A stretch of DNA of 64,000 bases from Peristeroidobacter agariperforans (GCF_004138335.1 NZ_RYFW01000001.1:744001-808000); one strand, 5' to 3'; counted from the first letter of the stretch, positions 16,626 to 24,469 are shown. Notes: a model not told the origin generated them from the sequence alone. Numbers and translations: made by a program.

Positions 16626-17453
16626 TTAACTTTGCGACGCGCCGTTCGGCGTGCCGATGCCCTGCTCGATCGCCGTGGTCAGCGGCTTCATGAAGAACGA
16701 GTCCTCTGGCATCAACCTGACGGGAATATCGTGCCGCTTCAGCGCATCGGCCACTACCGGGCCAATCGCTGCGACCTCGGTTTTCTCAAACGCGGCTCGC
16801 ACCAGTTCTGGCGGGCCGACGTTGAACAGGCGCTCGATTTGCGGGGTGCTGGTGAACGCGATGATGTCCACACTGCCCGCCGCCATCTTTTGCATGAGGT
16901 CGCGAACCGCGTCGTCGGCAAGCTTATCGGCGTACACATAAGGGGCGACCGTCCGCACCTGCGCGCCCGCGGATTGCAGGAACTCTATCAGTGGCCGATT
17001 GGGTTCAGTGCCATACAACTGCACACCCACTGCGCGACCTTGCAGATTTTCGGCGCGCAGCGAATCGATCACGCCTTGCGTGGTCGGCGACTCTGCTGCG
17101 ACCTCGGGCTTGAGTCCCAATTCTCGCAAAGCTCGCGCCGGCTTCGGGCCTCGCGTGATCTTTCTCACCGCGCCCAAGCGCTGCACGAACGGATCGCGCA
17201 GCGAGGGCTCGTTCTTGTCGATGCAGCTGAGCAAGCGACGCAGACCTTCGCCCGTCAGCAGGATCAAGTCGTCGCAGGAGCCGGCACTGAAAGCGTGCAG
17301 CCAATCGAGCACGGGCTTGGGATCGGGCGCATCCAGAATCGCCACGAGCGGACAGCGCAGGACCGTCGCGCCCCGGCGTTCGAGCATTGCAGAGAAGACA
17401 TCCAGCTCCCGGGTTTCGGGGACCGCGATGGTGCGACCAGTGAGTGTTGCCAT
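16626..17453 (-). CDS. Uroporphyrinogen-III synthase-like protein (HemD paralogue)
   Basis: 275-residue protein with the two-lobed HemD fold: GRTIAVPETRELDVFSAMLE at the start, DLILLTGEGLRRLL in lobe one, GRAVGVQLYGTEPNRPLIEF at the lobe switch, VDIIAFTSTPQIERLFNV and VAAIGPVVADALKRHDI at the end. HemD closes hydroxymethylbilane into uroporphyrinogen III. A separate hemD lies with hemC at 36478, so this is a second copy outside the heme operon; such extra copies may serve siroheme or heme d1 branches or have drifted in function. The ATG at 17453 follows AGGAGG at unusually short spacing. It is 16 bases downstream of the exported PD40 protein gene, codirectional. Confidence 0.8.
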   Translation of the reverse strand: MATLTGRTIAVPETRELDVFSAMLERRGATVLRCPLVAILDAPDPKPVLDWLHAFSAGSCDDLILLTGEGLRRLLSCIDKNEPSLRDPFVQRLGAVRKITRGPKPARALRELGLKPEVAAESPTTQGVIDSLRAENLQGRAVGVQLYGTEPNRPLIEFLQSAGAQVRTVAPYVYADKLADDAVRDLMQKMAAGSVDIIAFTSTPQIERLFNVGPPELVRAAFEKTEVAAIGPVVADALKRHDIPVRLMPEDSFFMKPLTTAIEQGIGTPNGASQS

Positions 17454-17469
17454 TCCTCCTGCTATACCA

Positions 17470-18363
17470 TCAACGGCAGCGCGGAGGCCAGACCTCCGCG
17501 GCCTTCGGTGCGAGATCGACCAGGAACATCTCGCCAGACCGCTCGCCATCACGCTGCGCGAACAGCAGCCGATCGCCGGTCGGTGACAGCAACGGCCCGA
17601 CCTGAAATTGCTCCGCCAGCGCCGGAATCTCTCCGACCTCCACCCAGCGATCGTCGCGCCACTTATATTGATATAGATGCGATCGCTCGGTGCGATGCGC
17701 GACCACGATCATGGTGCTGCCATCGCGTGACACTTCCGCTTCATACTCGAACGACGGCGTGTTCACCGGCGGGCCGACGTTTTCGACCTGCCAATTACCG
17801 TCGGTCTGACGCGTGGCCATGTAAATGTCACCCTGACCTGCGCCGCCCTCACGAGCGGAGCCGAAGTACAAGCGACCTCGCATGTCCTCACGGGGCAGCA
17901 GCTCCGACGTCGACGAATTCACCGGTTCAGGCAAACGCTTCGGCTCACTCCACGCACCGTTGGTCGAGCGCTCGACCATCCAGATGTCGAAGTCCTCATG
18001 CTTGGGGTCCTGGCGCGTCGAGATGTAGTACAAGCGACGGCCGTCATAGGTCACGAACGGATCCGCTTCGACCGCGGGCAGCGACTGGGCGAACGATGGG
18101 ACTTCCGGTTTGCTCCATGCGCCGCGCTCGCATCGGGACACCATGACTCGATACTTGTCGAAGTTGGTGTCGGCGCTGAGGAAGTACATCTCGCGACCGT
18201 CGGGCGTGAAGGTTGGCGACGATTCGTAGCCGGACGACGAGATCGCGGGCGGTGTCCAGCGTTTCGGCGTGGCCACTGGTTGCGACCAAGCAATACTGAC
18301 GACGAAAATGCTGGCGGCTGCCCAGTGAAGGCAGCGGAGAGCGACGATGGATACGATCGACAT
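17470..18363 (-). CDS. Exported PD40 / TolB-like beta-propeller protein
   Basis: 297 residues with an N-terminal signal peptide (ALRCLHWAAASIFVVSIAWS, ending near AWSQ). It contains repeated PD40-type blades: SSPTFTPDGREMYFLS, ADPFVTYDGRRLYYIS, GRLYFGSAREGGAGQGDIY, YEAEVSRDGSTMIVVA and GPLLSPTGDRLLFAQ, the pattern found in TolB and peptidoglycan-associated propellers. No enzymatic domain is visible, so it probably binds another protein or a ligand in the periplasm. The start at 18363 is the only plausible one and overlaps the 5' end of the divergent Lrp gene by 17 bases. Confidence 0.82.
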   Translation of the reverse strand: MSIVSIVALRCLHWAAASIFVVSIAWSQPVATPKRWTPPAISSSGYESSPTFTPDGREMYFLSADTNFDKYRVMVSRCERGAWSKPEVPSFAQSLPAVEADPFVTYDGRRLYYISTRQDPKHEDFDIWMVERSTNGAWSEPKRLPEPVNSSTSELLPREDMRGRLYFGSAREGGAGQGDIYMATRQTDGNWQVENVGPPVNTPSFEYEAEVSRDGSTMIVVAHRTERSHLYQYKWRDDRWVEVGEIPALAEQFQVGPLLSPTGDRLLFAQRDGERSGEMFLVDLAPKAAEVWPPRCR

Positions 18364-18763
18364 GCAGATTGTCTCGCTTCTGCGCACGAACGCGCGGATG
18401 CCGTTGAAAACCATTGCAGCCAAAGTAAAGCTGGCGCGGAGCACGGTCCGCGAGCGTTTGGTGAAGCTGGAAGAGTCTGGCGTCATTATTGGTTATCACG
18501 CTCGTATTGCCGACGCTGATGGCTTGTCCGCGCTGCTGCTGCTGAAACTTTCAAAGACGCCGGCGCCGAAAACTGTGGCTGCCATCACGGGATTGCCAGA
18601 CGTTCGCCGCTGCTATTCACTGAGTGGCGACATCGATCTTGCGGTCGAGATCGAGGCGCGCGCGACCTCGCAGCTCAACTCGACCCGCGACCACATTGCC
18701 ACTTTGCCGGACGTGATCGACGTTACCACTTCACTGATTCTCAAACGCGACAAGGATGCCTAG
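18347..18763 (+). CDS. Lrp/AsnC-family transcription regulator
   Basis: 138-residue regulator with an N-terminal helix-turn-helix (MDTIDMQIVSLLRTNARMPL, then KVKLARSTVRERLVKLEESG) and a C-terminal RAM/effector domain with SLSGDIDLAVEIEA in the usual place for ligand binding. Slightly shorter than E. coli Lrp and AsnC (about 150-165). Its start overlaps that of the divergent exported PD40 gene, and its stop overlaps the RidA-like gene's stop by four bases (CTAG). Target genes are likely the immediate neighbours; the amino-acid effector is not predictable. Confidence 0.88.
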   Translation: MDTIDMQIVSLLRTNARMPLKTIAAKVKLARSTVRERLVKLEESGVIIGYHARIADADGLSALLLLKLSKTPAPKTVAAITGLPDVRRCYSLSGDIDLAVEIEARATSQLNSTRDHIATLPDVIDVTTSLILKRDKDA

Positions 18764-19200
18764 GCAGCAGCGATCGCTTCGATCTCGAGCAACCACTCTT
18801 CGTCGTAGATGCCGGTGATGATGATGGTCAGCGCCGGCGCGTGCGTCCCGAGGACCTCCTTGCGCACGGCCGCGTTGGCTGCGCGGTACTGTCGATCGGA
18901 GAGAAACACCGTGACTTTGACCAGGTCGGTCAGCTTCATGCCCGCGGCGATGAGTTGGGCTTCGATGTTGCGCCAGACGAGGCGGCACTGATCTTCGAAG
19001 CGCTCGGGCACTTTGCCTTCCGCATCGGCGGGAACCTGACCGCTGATGAACAGGAGCTTGCTCGGTCGCTCGACCAGACAAGCCTGCGCGTAAGAGAGGC
19101 CGCTGGAGTTGATTGCTCTATTACTCATCGCCGTCGCCGCCATGGAACCCGGAAATACCACTCCACCCAAAATGCTCGCGCACACGTGTCGTCGTTGCAT
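18760..19200 (-). CDS. RidA/YjgF/Rid-family protein lacking the catalytic arginine
   Basis: Rid-fold protein. From the first ATG it has 146 residues with a hydrophobic N-terminal stretch (CASILGGVVFPGSMAATA) that could be a signal peptide; ATGs at codons 20 and 25 would give the usual cytoplasmic size of about 122-127. Family signatures: LLFISGQVPADAEGKVP, IEAQLIAAGMKLTDLVKVTV and the C-terminal EIEAIAA. The Arg that RidA uses to hydrolyse imines and enamines is replaced: APALTIII with L124 where RidA has PxR. It is therefore probably not a classical 2-aminoacrylate deaminase. Convergent with the Lrp gene. Confidence 0.82.
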   Translation of the reverse strand: MQRRHVCASILGGVVFPGSMAATAMSNRAINSSGLSYAQACLVERPSKLLFISGQVPADAEGKVPERFEDQCRLVWRNIEAQLIAAGMKLTDLVKVTVFLSDRQYRAANAAVRKEVLGTHAPALTIIITGIYDEEWLLEIEAIAAA

Positions 19201-19347
19201 GGATGAAGTTTGCCGTATGTGAACGGGAGTACCGGCCGGCCAATTGACGGCCCCGCCGCCACTTCGGCGGCAATCGATGCGAAAGGCCTGCGCTTTCGCG
19301 CGCGGCTTACTGGCGCTGCACTGGAGCTACACAGCGCCCTGACCAGT

Positions 19348-20130
19348 TCAGCGATCGGCGAGATGGATGTCCAATCCCAGCCGGCCAATGCCCAGCCCGC
19401 TCTTCAGCTGCATCGACGGAATCTCATAATCGCCGCCATTCTGCGTGCGATAAGGAATCGGCTCGGCGCTCCATAGCGTATCCAGCCGTTCGCCCAGCTC
19501 GGCCCGGGTCCGCAGATAACGAGCCTCGTCCATGCGTCCCGTCCGATAGATCACGAACGACGGCAGTACGTCGAAGCCGGGATAATGGAGCACGCCGTGA
19601 TTGATCGGGAACAGCAGGTCGTCGATGCGTCCATTGATGCCACGCTCCGCGTAATGCTCGGCCCAGCCTCCAGCGGTCACGATCAGCATCGCACGCTTGC
19701 CTTTGAACGTACCTTCGCCGTATCGATCGCCCCATCTGCGATCCGAGTGCTCGCCCACCCCGTAACCAAAACCATAAGCGTACACGCGCTCCACCCAACC
19801 CTTGAGGATCGCTGGCATGGTGAACCACCACAGCGGGAACTGAAGAATCACGGCGTCGGCCGCCAATAGCTTCTTCTGCTCGTTCGCGATGTCCGCGGAC
19901 TGTGCGTTCTCCTCGAAGGCATACTTCGACGCCAGCTCCACTTTCAGAGGCGCGCTCGCGTCTCGATTCAGAAAGTCATCGCCGTCGAGCGCGGCCTTCC
20001 AGCCCATCGCGTACAGATCCGACACCAGCACCTCGTGCCCGGAGGCACGCAGATGCGCGACTGCAAAGTCCCGCAGGGCTCCGTTCAAGGAGCGAGGCTC
20101 GGGATGCGCATACACCATCAATACTTTCAT
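19348..20130 (-). CDS. NAD(P)H:quinone oxidoreductase, flavodoxin-like (NQO/KefF/MdaB group)
   Basis: Cytoplasmic FMN/FAD-dependent reductase of 260 residues. Seen: MKVLMVYAHPEPRSLNGALR (phosphate-binding loop after the first strand), DAVILQFPLWWFTMPAILKG (flavin-binding QFPLWW motif), WVERVYAYGFGYGVG, and MLIVTAGGWAEHY. This arrangement matches the NQO1-like family that reduces quinones by two electrons, limiting semiquinone stress. Divergent from a LysR gene 86 bases away, the common arrangement for quinone-responsive regulation. Confidence 0.9.
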   Translation of the reverse strand: MKVLMVYAHPEPRSLNGALRDFAVAHLRASGHEVLVSDLYAMGWKAALDGDDFLNRDASAPLKVELASKYAFEENAQSADIANEQKKLLAADAVILQFPLWWFTMPAILKGWVERVYAYGFGYGVGEHSDRRWGDRYGEGTFKGKRAMLIVTAGGWAEHYAERGINGRIDDLLFPINHGVLHYPGFDVLPSFVIYRTGRMDEARYLRTRAELGERLDTLWSAEPIPYRTQNGGDYEIPSMQLKSGLGIGRLGLDIHLADR

Positions 20131-20216
20131 GAATCACCTGTCGATGCGTTCCGAGGCGCACTGTGCAATGCTCGTCGCCATAGCGGAAATGAATAGTTTT
20201 GATACGGGCTATAGCG

Positions 20217-21113
20217 ATGAACAATTTACGCGGCATCGATCTGAATCTGCTGGTGACGTTGGAAACGCTGCTCACCGAACGCAACGTGACGCGCGCAGCG
20301 CAGCGGCTGCATTTGAGCCAGCCTTCAGTGAGCGTGCAGCTGCGCAAGCTTCGAGAGTTGTTTGCCGATCCGCTGTTATCTCCCGCCGCCGGCGGGATGA
20401 TCCCGACAGCCCGTGGTCAGGCGCTGCTTCCCGCCGTGCAGGCTGCTCTGGCCGAAGTCAGAAAGGTTCTGAACAAGAGTCACGTCTTCGATCCGAAGGA
20501 GGCGAACGTGATCTGGCAGATCGCCGCCGCGGACTACGCGGAACAGGCGATCCTGCTGCCGCTCTTGCCGAAGCTACGACGTGCAGCACCGCTGTCGAGG
20601 GTCGCCGCGCACCAGGCCAGTCACAGTCGAATGTTCAAGCAACTGGAGAACGGCGCCCTCGATGTCGCTCTGCTTGCGATGGAGGCGGCACCCGAGCATC
20701 TGCACCGTCAGGTGCTGTATCGGGAACACTATGTGCTGATCGCCCGCAAGAAACATCCCGCCTTCAAACGCAAACTGACGCTCGATCGCTTCTGCGAGCT
20801 CGATCATGTGCTCGTCTCGCCGGATGGCGGCGGCTTCCGCGGCGTGACCGACACTGCACTCGAGAGCCGCGGCCGCAAACGTCGCGTCGTGCTGTCCACT
20901 CAGCATTTCTTGTTCGTTCCGGAGCTCGTTGCCCAGAGCGATCTGGTTGCGCTGGTTCCCGCACGACTGGTTCGGCAACACACCGAAGAGCTCCTCGTGG
21001 TTTCCCCTCCCCTCCCTGTGCCGGGCTACGAAATGGGCATGGTCTGGCACGAGCGCAGCCATGTCGACCCCGCACAACAGTGGCTGCGCGAACAGATCGT
21101 TCGCGCGGTCTGA
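20217..21113 (+). CDS. LysR-family regulator divergent from the quinone reductase
   Basis: 298-residue regulator from the ATG at 20217 (MNNLRGIDLNLLVTLETLLT). DNA-binding domain: ERNVTRAAQRLHLSQPSVSV then QLRKLRELFADPLL. The GIDLNLL start and the FADPLLSP wing belong to the NodD/LinR-type group. The intergenic space with the quinone reductase contains ATAG (20193) and CTAT (20209) half-sites and a further ATAGC around the start, candidates for its operator. Likely controls the quinone reductase and itself. Confidence 0.88.
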   Translation: MNNLRGIDLNLLVTLETLLTERNVTRAAQRLHLSQPSVSVQLRKLRELFADPLLSPAAGGMIPTARGQALLPAVQAALAEVRKVLNKSHVFDPKEANVIWQIAAADYAEQAILLPLLPKLRRAAPLSRVAAHQASHSRMFKQLENGALDVALLAMEAAPEHLHRQVLYREHYVLIARKKHPAFKRKLTLDRFCELDHVLVSPDGGGFRGVTDTALESRGRKRRVVLSTQHFLFVPELVAQSDLVALVPARLVRQHTEELLVVSPPLPVPGYEMGMVWHERSHVDPAQQWLREQIVRAV

Positions 21114-21130
21114 TTGCAGCGTCGCTGCAA
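21114..21130. repeat. 17-base perfect palindrome after the LysR stop
   Basis: TTGCAGCG-T-CGCTGCAA, starting immediately after the LysR TGA. No T-run follows, so it is a poor terminator. Its form (eight-base arms, single central base) resembles a dimeric repressor operator, and it lies about 210 bases upstream of the porin start. The rest of 21131-21341 shows nothing I can assign. Confidence 0.45.
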
Positions 21131-21341
21131 CGTCAATGAGAAAAGCACTGGCTTAGGGTTTCGTCTAAGCCGCGAATGAGGCGATCGCGCGCCACCTGTT
21201 GTGAGCCAGTTGGTGGGTTGCGCAACGCCGCTACAGCGCCGCTCAAGAACCGTCGCCTGCTTCCCGATACGCGACTCGATTGAGAGTCCGGTTCATCTAC
21301 GACCTGGTTTCGCGACGATTTCGTTCAGGAGCATTTATCTC

Positions 21342-22559
21342 ATGCGTTTGCGCGGTTCAATTCTAGCGGTGGCAGTTTGCGCCGCGCTGCCGACGGTCAG
21401 CTCGGCAGTGGATTTTCACTACAGCGGCTTCAGCACGGCGGGTTACTCCGAAGTGGACAAAGACGGCGTGCTGTACCGTTCCTCCACCAACAAGGAAGCC
21501 ATCGATTCTTCGGGCTCGCTGGAATACGACTCGATCCTCGGCGTGCAGGGCACCGTGCGCTTCGATGACCAGTGGTCGGTTACGGCGCAGGGCGTCGTGA
21601 AGACTCAGCCCGATGGCGACTTCGGCCCTAGCCTCGACTGGGCGTACGTGAAGTGGCAGCCGCTGTCGAACCTGGCGATCCGCGGCGGTCTGACCCGTCC
21701 GCCGACCTTTATGTTCTCCGACTCCGTGTATCTCGGCTATGCCAACACCTGGGCGCGTCCGCCGCTGGAAGTTTACGGCATCAGCCCCGTGTATCAGATG
21801 ACTGGTGTCGATGCGGTGTGGAGCGTGAACGCCGGCCCGGTGAAAGTCACCGTGCAGCCGTATGCGGGCGTCGGCGAACTGACGCTGCCCATTGCCGCTG
21901 GCGGCGACGCCTCCATCGACGTGAAGGATTGGTACGGTCTGGCTGTGAGCGGCGAAATCGGCTCGTTCACCGGCCGCATCGGCTATCACACCAAGACGTA
22001 TGACGGCGAGATGCGCAGCACGCAGGGGCTGGTCAACGCGATTGCCGGCGCCGGCTATGTCGAGCAGGCGAAGCAAGTGGGCTTCGACGGCAACAAGTCG
22101 CCGATCTTCAACCTCGGCCTGCAGTACGACAATGGCAGCACGTTCGTGATTTCCGAGTTCGCCAAGCGCGGCAGCGAGCGCGTTATCGTGCCGGAACTCA
22201 GCGGCGCTTACGTGACGGCGGGTCATCGCTTCGGCAGCTTTGCGCCGTATGTGACTTACGCGACGTTGACCGTGGACAGCCCTCGTTCCACGAATCTGAT
22301 TCCGCGTACTTCGCTCGCCGGCATCGTGCTCGACACCCAGCTCGACAGCCTCGCCGCCGGCACCAGCGATCAGGACAGTTACGCCGTTGGCGTGCGCTAC
22401 GAACTGCCCGCGTTCGCGTTCCTCAAGGGCGCGGTGTTGAAGGGCCAATTCGATCGCATCAATCCGAAGGACGGCGGCAAGGGTTTCCTGAGCGCCGCAC
22501 CGGCTGGATTCAGTGACAGCGTCAACATGTACACCCTCACGGCCGACTTCTTGTTCTAA
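21342..22559 (+). CDS. Outer-membrane porin-like beta-barrel protein
   Basis: 405 residues from the ATG at 21342, preceded by AGGAG. Signal peptide MRLRGSILAVAVCAALPTVS, then alternating amphipathic strands (YDSILGVQGTVRFDDQWSVT, LDWAYVKWQPLSNLAIRGGL) and a C-terminal YTLTADFLF with the terminal Phe recognised by the Bam machinery. The DWAYVKWQP...IRGGLTRPP section is typical of general porins of the OprB/OprO-like superfamily in Gammaproteobacteria. Solute unknown. The PstS-like gene starts nine bases downstream, so the two are probably coexpressed and end at the 23016 terminator. Confidence 0.82.
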   Translation: MRLRGSILAVAVCAALPTVSSAVDFHYSGFSTAGYSEVDKDGVLYRSSTNKEAIDSSGSLEYDSILGVQGTVRFDDQWSVTAQGVVKTQPDGDFGPSLDWAYVKWQPLSNLAIRGGLTRPPTFMFSDSVYLGYANTWARPPLEVYGISPVYQMTGVDAVWSVNAGPVKVTVQPYAGVGELTLPIAAGGDASIDVKDWYGLAVSGEIGSFTGRIGYHTKTYDGEMRSTQGLVNAIAGAGYVEQAKQVGFDGNKSPIFNLGLQYDNGSTFVISEFAKRGSERVIVPELSGAYVTAGHRFGSFAPYVTYATLTVDSPRSTNLIPRTSLAGIVLDTQLDSLAAGTSDQDSYAVGVRYELPAFAFLKGAVLKGQFDRINPKDGGKGFLSAAPAGFSDSVNMYTLTADFLF

Positions 22560-22568
22560 AGGTGAGCC

Positions 22569-22988
22569 ATGCGTAATTCGAAATGGTGCGTGCTCGCCGC
22601 CCTGGCGCTCGGCGCCGGCGCTGCGAATGCGGAAGTGGTGGTGATCGTCAATCCGAAAAACGCGGCGGCCAGCCTGAGCGCGGAGCAGGTTTCTGCTCTG
22701 TATCTCGGCAACAGCACGACGTTCCCGGACGGCAGCACTGCGGCGCTGGCCGATCAGCCGGAAGCGGCGGGTATTCGCGGTGACTTCTATCAGAAGGCCA
22801 CCGGTCGCTCGAGCGCGCAGGCGAAAGCCACTTGGGCGCGGCTGACTTTCACGGGCAAAGCGACTCCGCCGAAAGAGCTGAAGAGCGATGCCGAGGTGAA
22901 AGCCTGGGTCGCCTCCGATCCGAAGGCGATCGGCTACATCGATTCGAGCGCGGTGGACGGCTCTGTCAAAGCGGTCGCGAAGCTGTAA
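22569..22988 (+). CDS. Small exported PstS-like (phosphate-binding-type) protein
   Basis: 139 residues: signal peptide MRNSKWCVLAALALGAGAAN, then AEVVVIVNPKNAAASLSAEQ, VSALYLGNSTTFPDGSTAAL, ending with DPKAIGYIDSSAVDGSVKAV. This is the short PBP-like form annotated in many genomes as phosphate ABC transporter substrate-binding protein; it is about half the size of PstS and no ABC permease is nearby. It could deliver a solute for a distant transporter or act as a periplasmic sensor. Cotranscribed with the porin. Confidence 0.82.
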   Translation: MRNSKWCVLAALALGAGAANAEVVVIVNPKNAAASLSAEQVSALYLGNSTTFPDGSTAALADQPEAAGIRGDFYQKATGRSSAQAKATWARLTFTGKATPPKELKSDAEVKAWVASDPKAIGYIDSSAVDGSVKAVAKL

Positions 22989-23015
22989 TCGAACGATTGT
23001 GAGTTGTTGATGTAA

Positions 23016-23057
23016 GCGGCCCCGGTGCGACTCAGCGCGCACCGGGGCCGCTTGCTT
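23016..23057 (+). terminator. Rho-independent terminator after porin/PstS-like operon
   Basis: Fourteen-base perfect stem GCGGCCCCGGTGCG / CGCACCGGGGCCGC with an eight-base loop, followed by TTGCTTT. Very stable; 27 bases past the PstS-like stop. Confidence 0.85.
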
Positions 23058-23201
23058 TCGGATTGAGCATTTTCGGCTCTATTTGCGCAGCGGGCAGCGC
23101 CGAAGCGCGCTTTTCAGCGAGATTCATTCCAAGCGGAACTTCATTGGCGCGGGCAGCCTTTCCATTGATGCCATCGACTCCTTTTCACAGTGAGTTTTCG
23201 T

Positions 23202-23726
23202 ATGGTTCCAAGCGCCGATGTTCTCGTCGTCAACGACCACCTGCTGGACGCGCAGACCACGCTCGTGGCTTTTGAGCAAGTGGCGCCGCGCGCTCGCGTA
23301 TTGCACCTGATGGACGGCAGCGAGGCTCTGCACTACCTGTTTTCGACGGGAGTGTTTGCAGGCCGGCCGGCCTGTATGCCGCAGCTGGTGATTCTCAGTC
23401 TGGAAATGACCAGTATCGGCGGCTTGTGCGTGCTCGACCTGATGCGGGCCCATCCGCTCACTTGCGCGGTGCCCGTAATACTGGCGAGCATCGAGGGCAA
23501 CCCGGATATCCATCGACGCTATAACAAATTCGACGCCAACGCGTATCTGACGTTGCCTTGCGACTTCCAGCGTTACTGTGCGGTGATCGAGGCCTGCACC
23601 CAACGCTGGCTTCCCTGGGCGCTTCGACCCTACGGAACGGAGTCCGCGCGTTCGCCACGCCCATCTCCAGGCTCACGCTGGCGAAGACCGCAACTACCTC
23701 TGCCTGAGATCGCTGGTCACGCTTAA
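23202..23726 (+). CDS. Degenerate response-regulator receiver domain protein
   Basis: 174 residues; the receiver fold is recognisable (DVLVVNDHLLDAQTTLVAFE; QLVILSLEMTSIGGLCVLDL; VPVILASIEGNPDIHRRYNK; ANAYLTLPCDF) and close in layout to Rcp1-type phytochrome-associated receivers. Key residues are lost: the phosphoacceptor Asp is Ser (S66, LVILS), the conserved Lys before Pro is Leu (L118), and the acidic pair is N11-D12. It can hardly be phosphorylated normally. A basic Ser/Arg/Pro-rich tail of about 30 residues follows the domain. ATG 23202 is preceded by GTGAG; a GTG at 23190 is the alternative start. Followed by an intact single-domain receiver at 23873. Confidence 0.75.
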   Translation: MVPSADVLVVNDHLLDAQTTLVAFEQVAPRARVLHLMDGSEALHYLFSTGVFAGRPACMPQLVILSLEMTSIGGLCVLDLMRAHPLTCAVPVILASIEGNPDIHRRYNKFDANAYLTLPCDFQRYCAVIEACTQRWLPWALRPYGTESARSPRPSPGSRWRRPQLPLPEIAGHA

Positions 23727-23872
23727 CCTATGTTTATAGGCATCTGCGTGCCCTGCACGCGTACGCATAATCTCTGATCTCCAGACGCGCGTAATTCGAT
23801 ACATCTGGCACTACTCAGCCGACTAAATAAAACGGCCTGTCGGATCAGCGGTTAGATAGTGAAGTCATCGCC

Positions 23873-24244
23873 ATGACTGCGCGCATCTTGATTGTGGAAG
23901 ATGAACTCCTCGTCGCGCTCTCGCTCCGCGAAGCACTCGTCGATGCGGGTTTCGATGTCGACTGCGCTTACCTAGGCAGCACAGTGATCGATGACAGAGT
24001 CGGCGTTGAATGGGATGCCGCGCTGGTCGATATGGCATTGCCCGATCGCAACGGCGCGACGGTGGTGCAGCACCTGCTGCATCAGCAGCCGCAGTTGCCT
24101 GTGATTCTCACCACGGGACTGGAGACGCCCGAGACCCGCCGTTTCGCCGCGGATCACGAATTGATCATCCTGGCCAAACCGTTCGACGACGCCACGCTGG
24201 TCGAATTGTTGAGATCGGTGCTGCTCACCGAAGCGCACGCCTGA
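23873..24244 (+). CDS. Stand-alone response-regulator receiver
   Basis: 123-residue CheY-like protein consisting only of a receiver. All phosphorylation residues are present: E9-D10, D53 in AALVDMALPDRNG, T80/T81 in VILTTG, and K102 in ILAKPF. There is no output domain, so it must act by protein contact or as a phosphate shuttle. No kinase is adjacent; hybrid kinases elsewhere are the likely phosphodonors. Separated by 146 bases, containing small CCTAT/ATAGG and GCGTGC/GCACGC dyads, from the degenerate receiver gene. Confidence 0.9.
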   Translation: MTARILIVEDELLVALSLREALVDAGFDVDCAYLGSTVIDDRVGVEWDAALVDMALPDRNGATVVQHLLHQQPQLPVILTTGLETPETRRFAADHELIILAKPFDDATLVELLRSVLLTEAHA

Positions 24245-24320
24245 TCGCTGGCAAGACCAGAGTCGCAAAGACGCTCAACCAGCTAGTTGAGCTTCGACGC
24301 CAGGCAACTCGGCGAAAGGA

Positions 24321-24397
24321 TGGCGCGCCCGACTGGATTCGAACCAGTGACCCTCGGCTTCGGAAACCGATACTCTATCCAACTGAGCTACGGGCGC
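24321..24397 (-). tRNA. tRNA-Arg (anticodon CCG)
   Basis: 77 bases on the minus strand including encoded CCA. Acceptor stem GCGCCCG / CGGGCGC, D-arm AGCTCAGTTGGATAGAGT, anticodon stem TCGGT/GCCGA with loop TTCCGAA (anticodon CCG, reading CGG), T-arm ACTGG-TTCGAAT-CCAGT, discriminator G, then CCA. All four arms fold. Confidence 0.95.
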
Positions 24398-24422
24398 GTG
24401 CGGGGACGATTGTAGCAGTCCC

Positions 24423-24469
24423 GCCGGCGAGCCTCGCCGGCTTATCCCTGGCCGGACAGCGCCGGCGAG
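24423..24469. repeat. Short GCCGGCGAG repeats near the tRNA
   Basis: GCCGGCGA (24423) and TCGCCGGC (24434) form a hairpin with a three-base loop, and a third direct copy GCCGGCGAG lies at 24461-24469. Located upstream of tRNA-Arg (minus strand) and of the cytochrome c5 promoter. May be only GC-rich spacer; no mobile-element features. Confidence 0.3.

Noticed and set aside
16632-18146. 504-codon plus-strand frame opposite HemD-like and PD40 genes
   Set aside because: Low-complexity Arg/Ser/Pro composition; no recognisable motif.
21363-23042. 559-codon open frame antisense to the porin and PstS-like genes
   Set aside because: Spans two genes and the intergenic gap with no family signature; both sense genes have signal peptides and ribosome sites.
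24321-24397. tRNA-Arg as an integration site for a genomic island
   Set aside because: No integrase nearby and no repeated tRNA 3' end seen in the window; flanking genes look like core genes.
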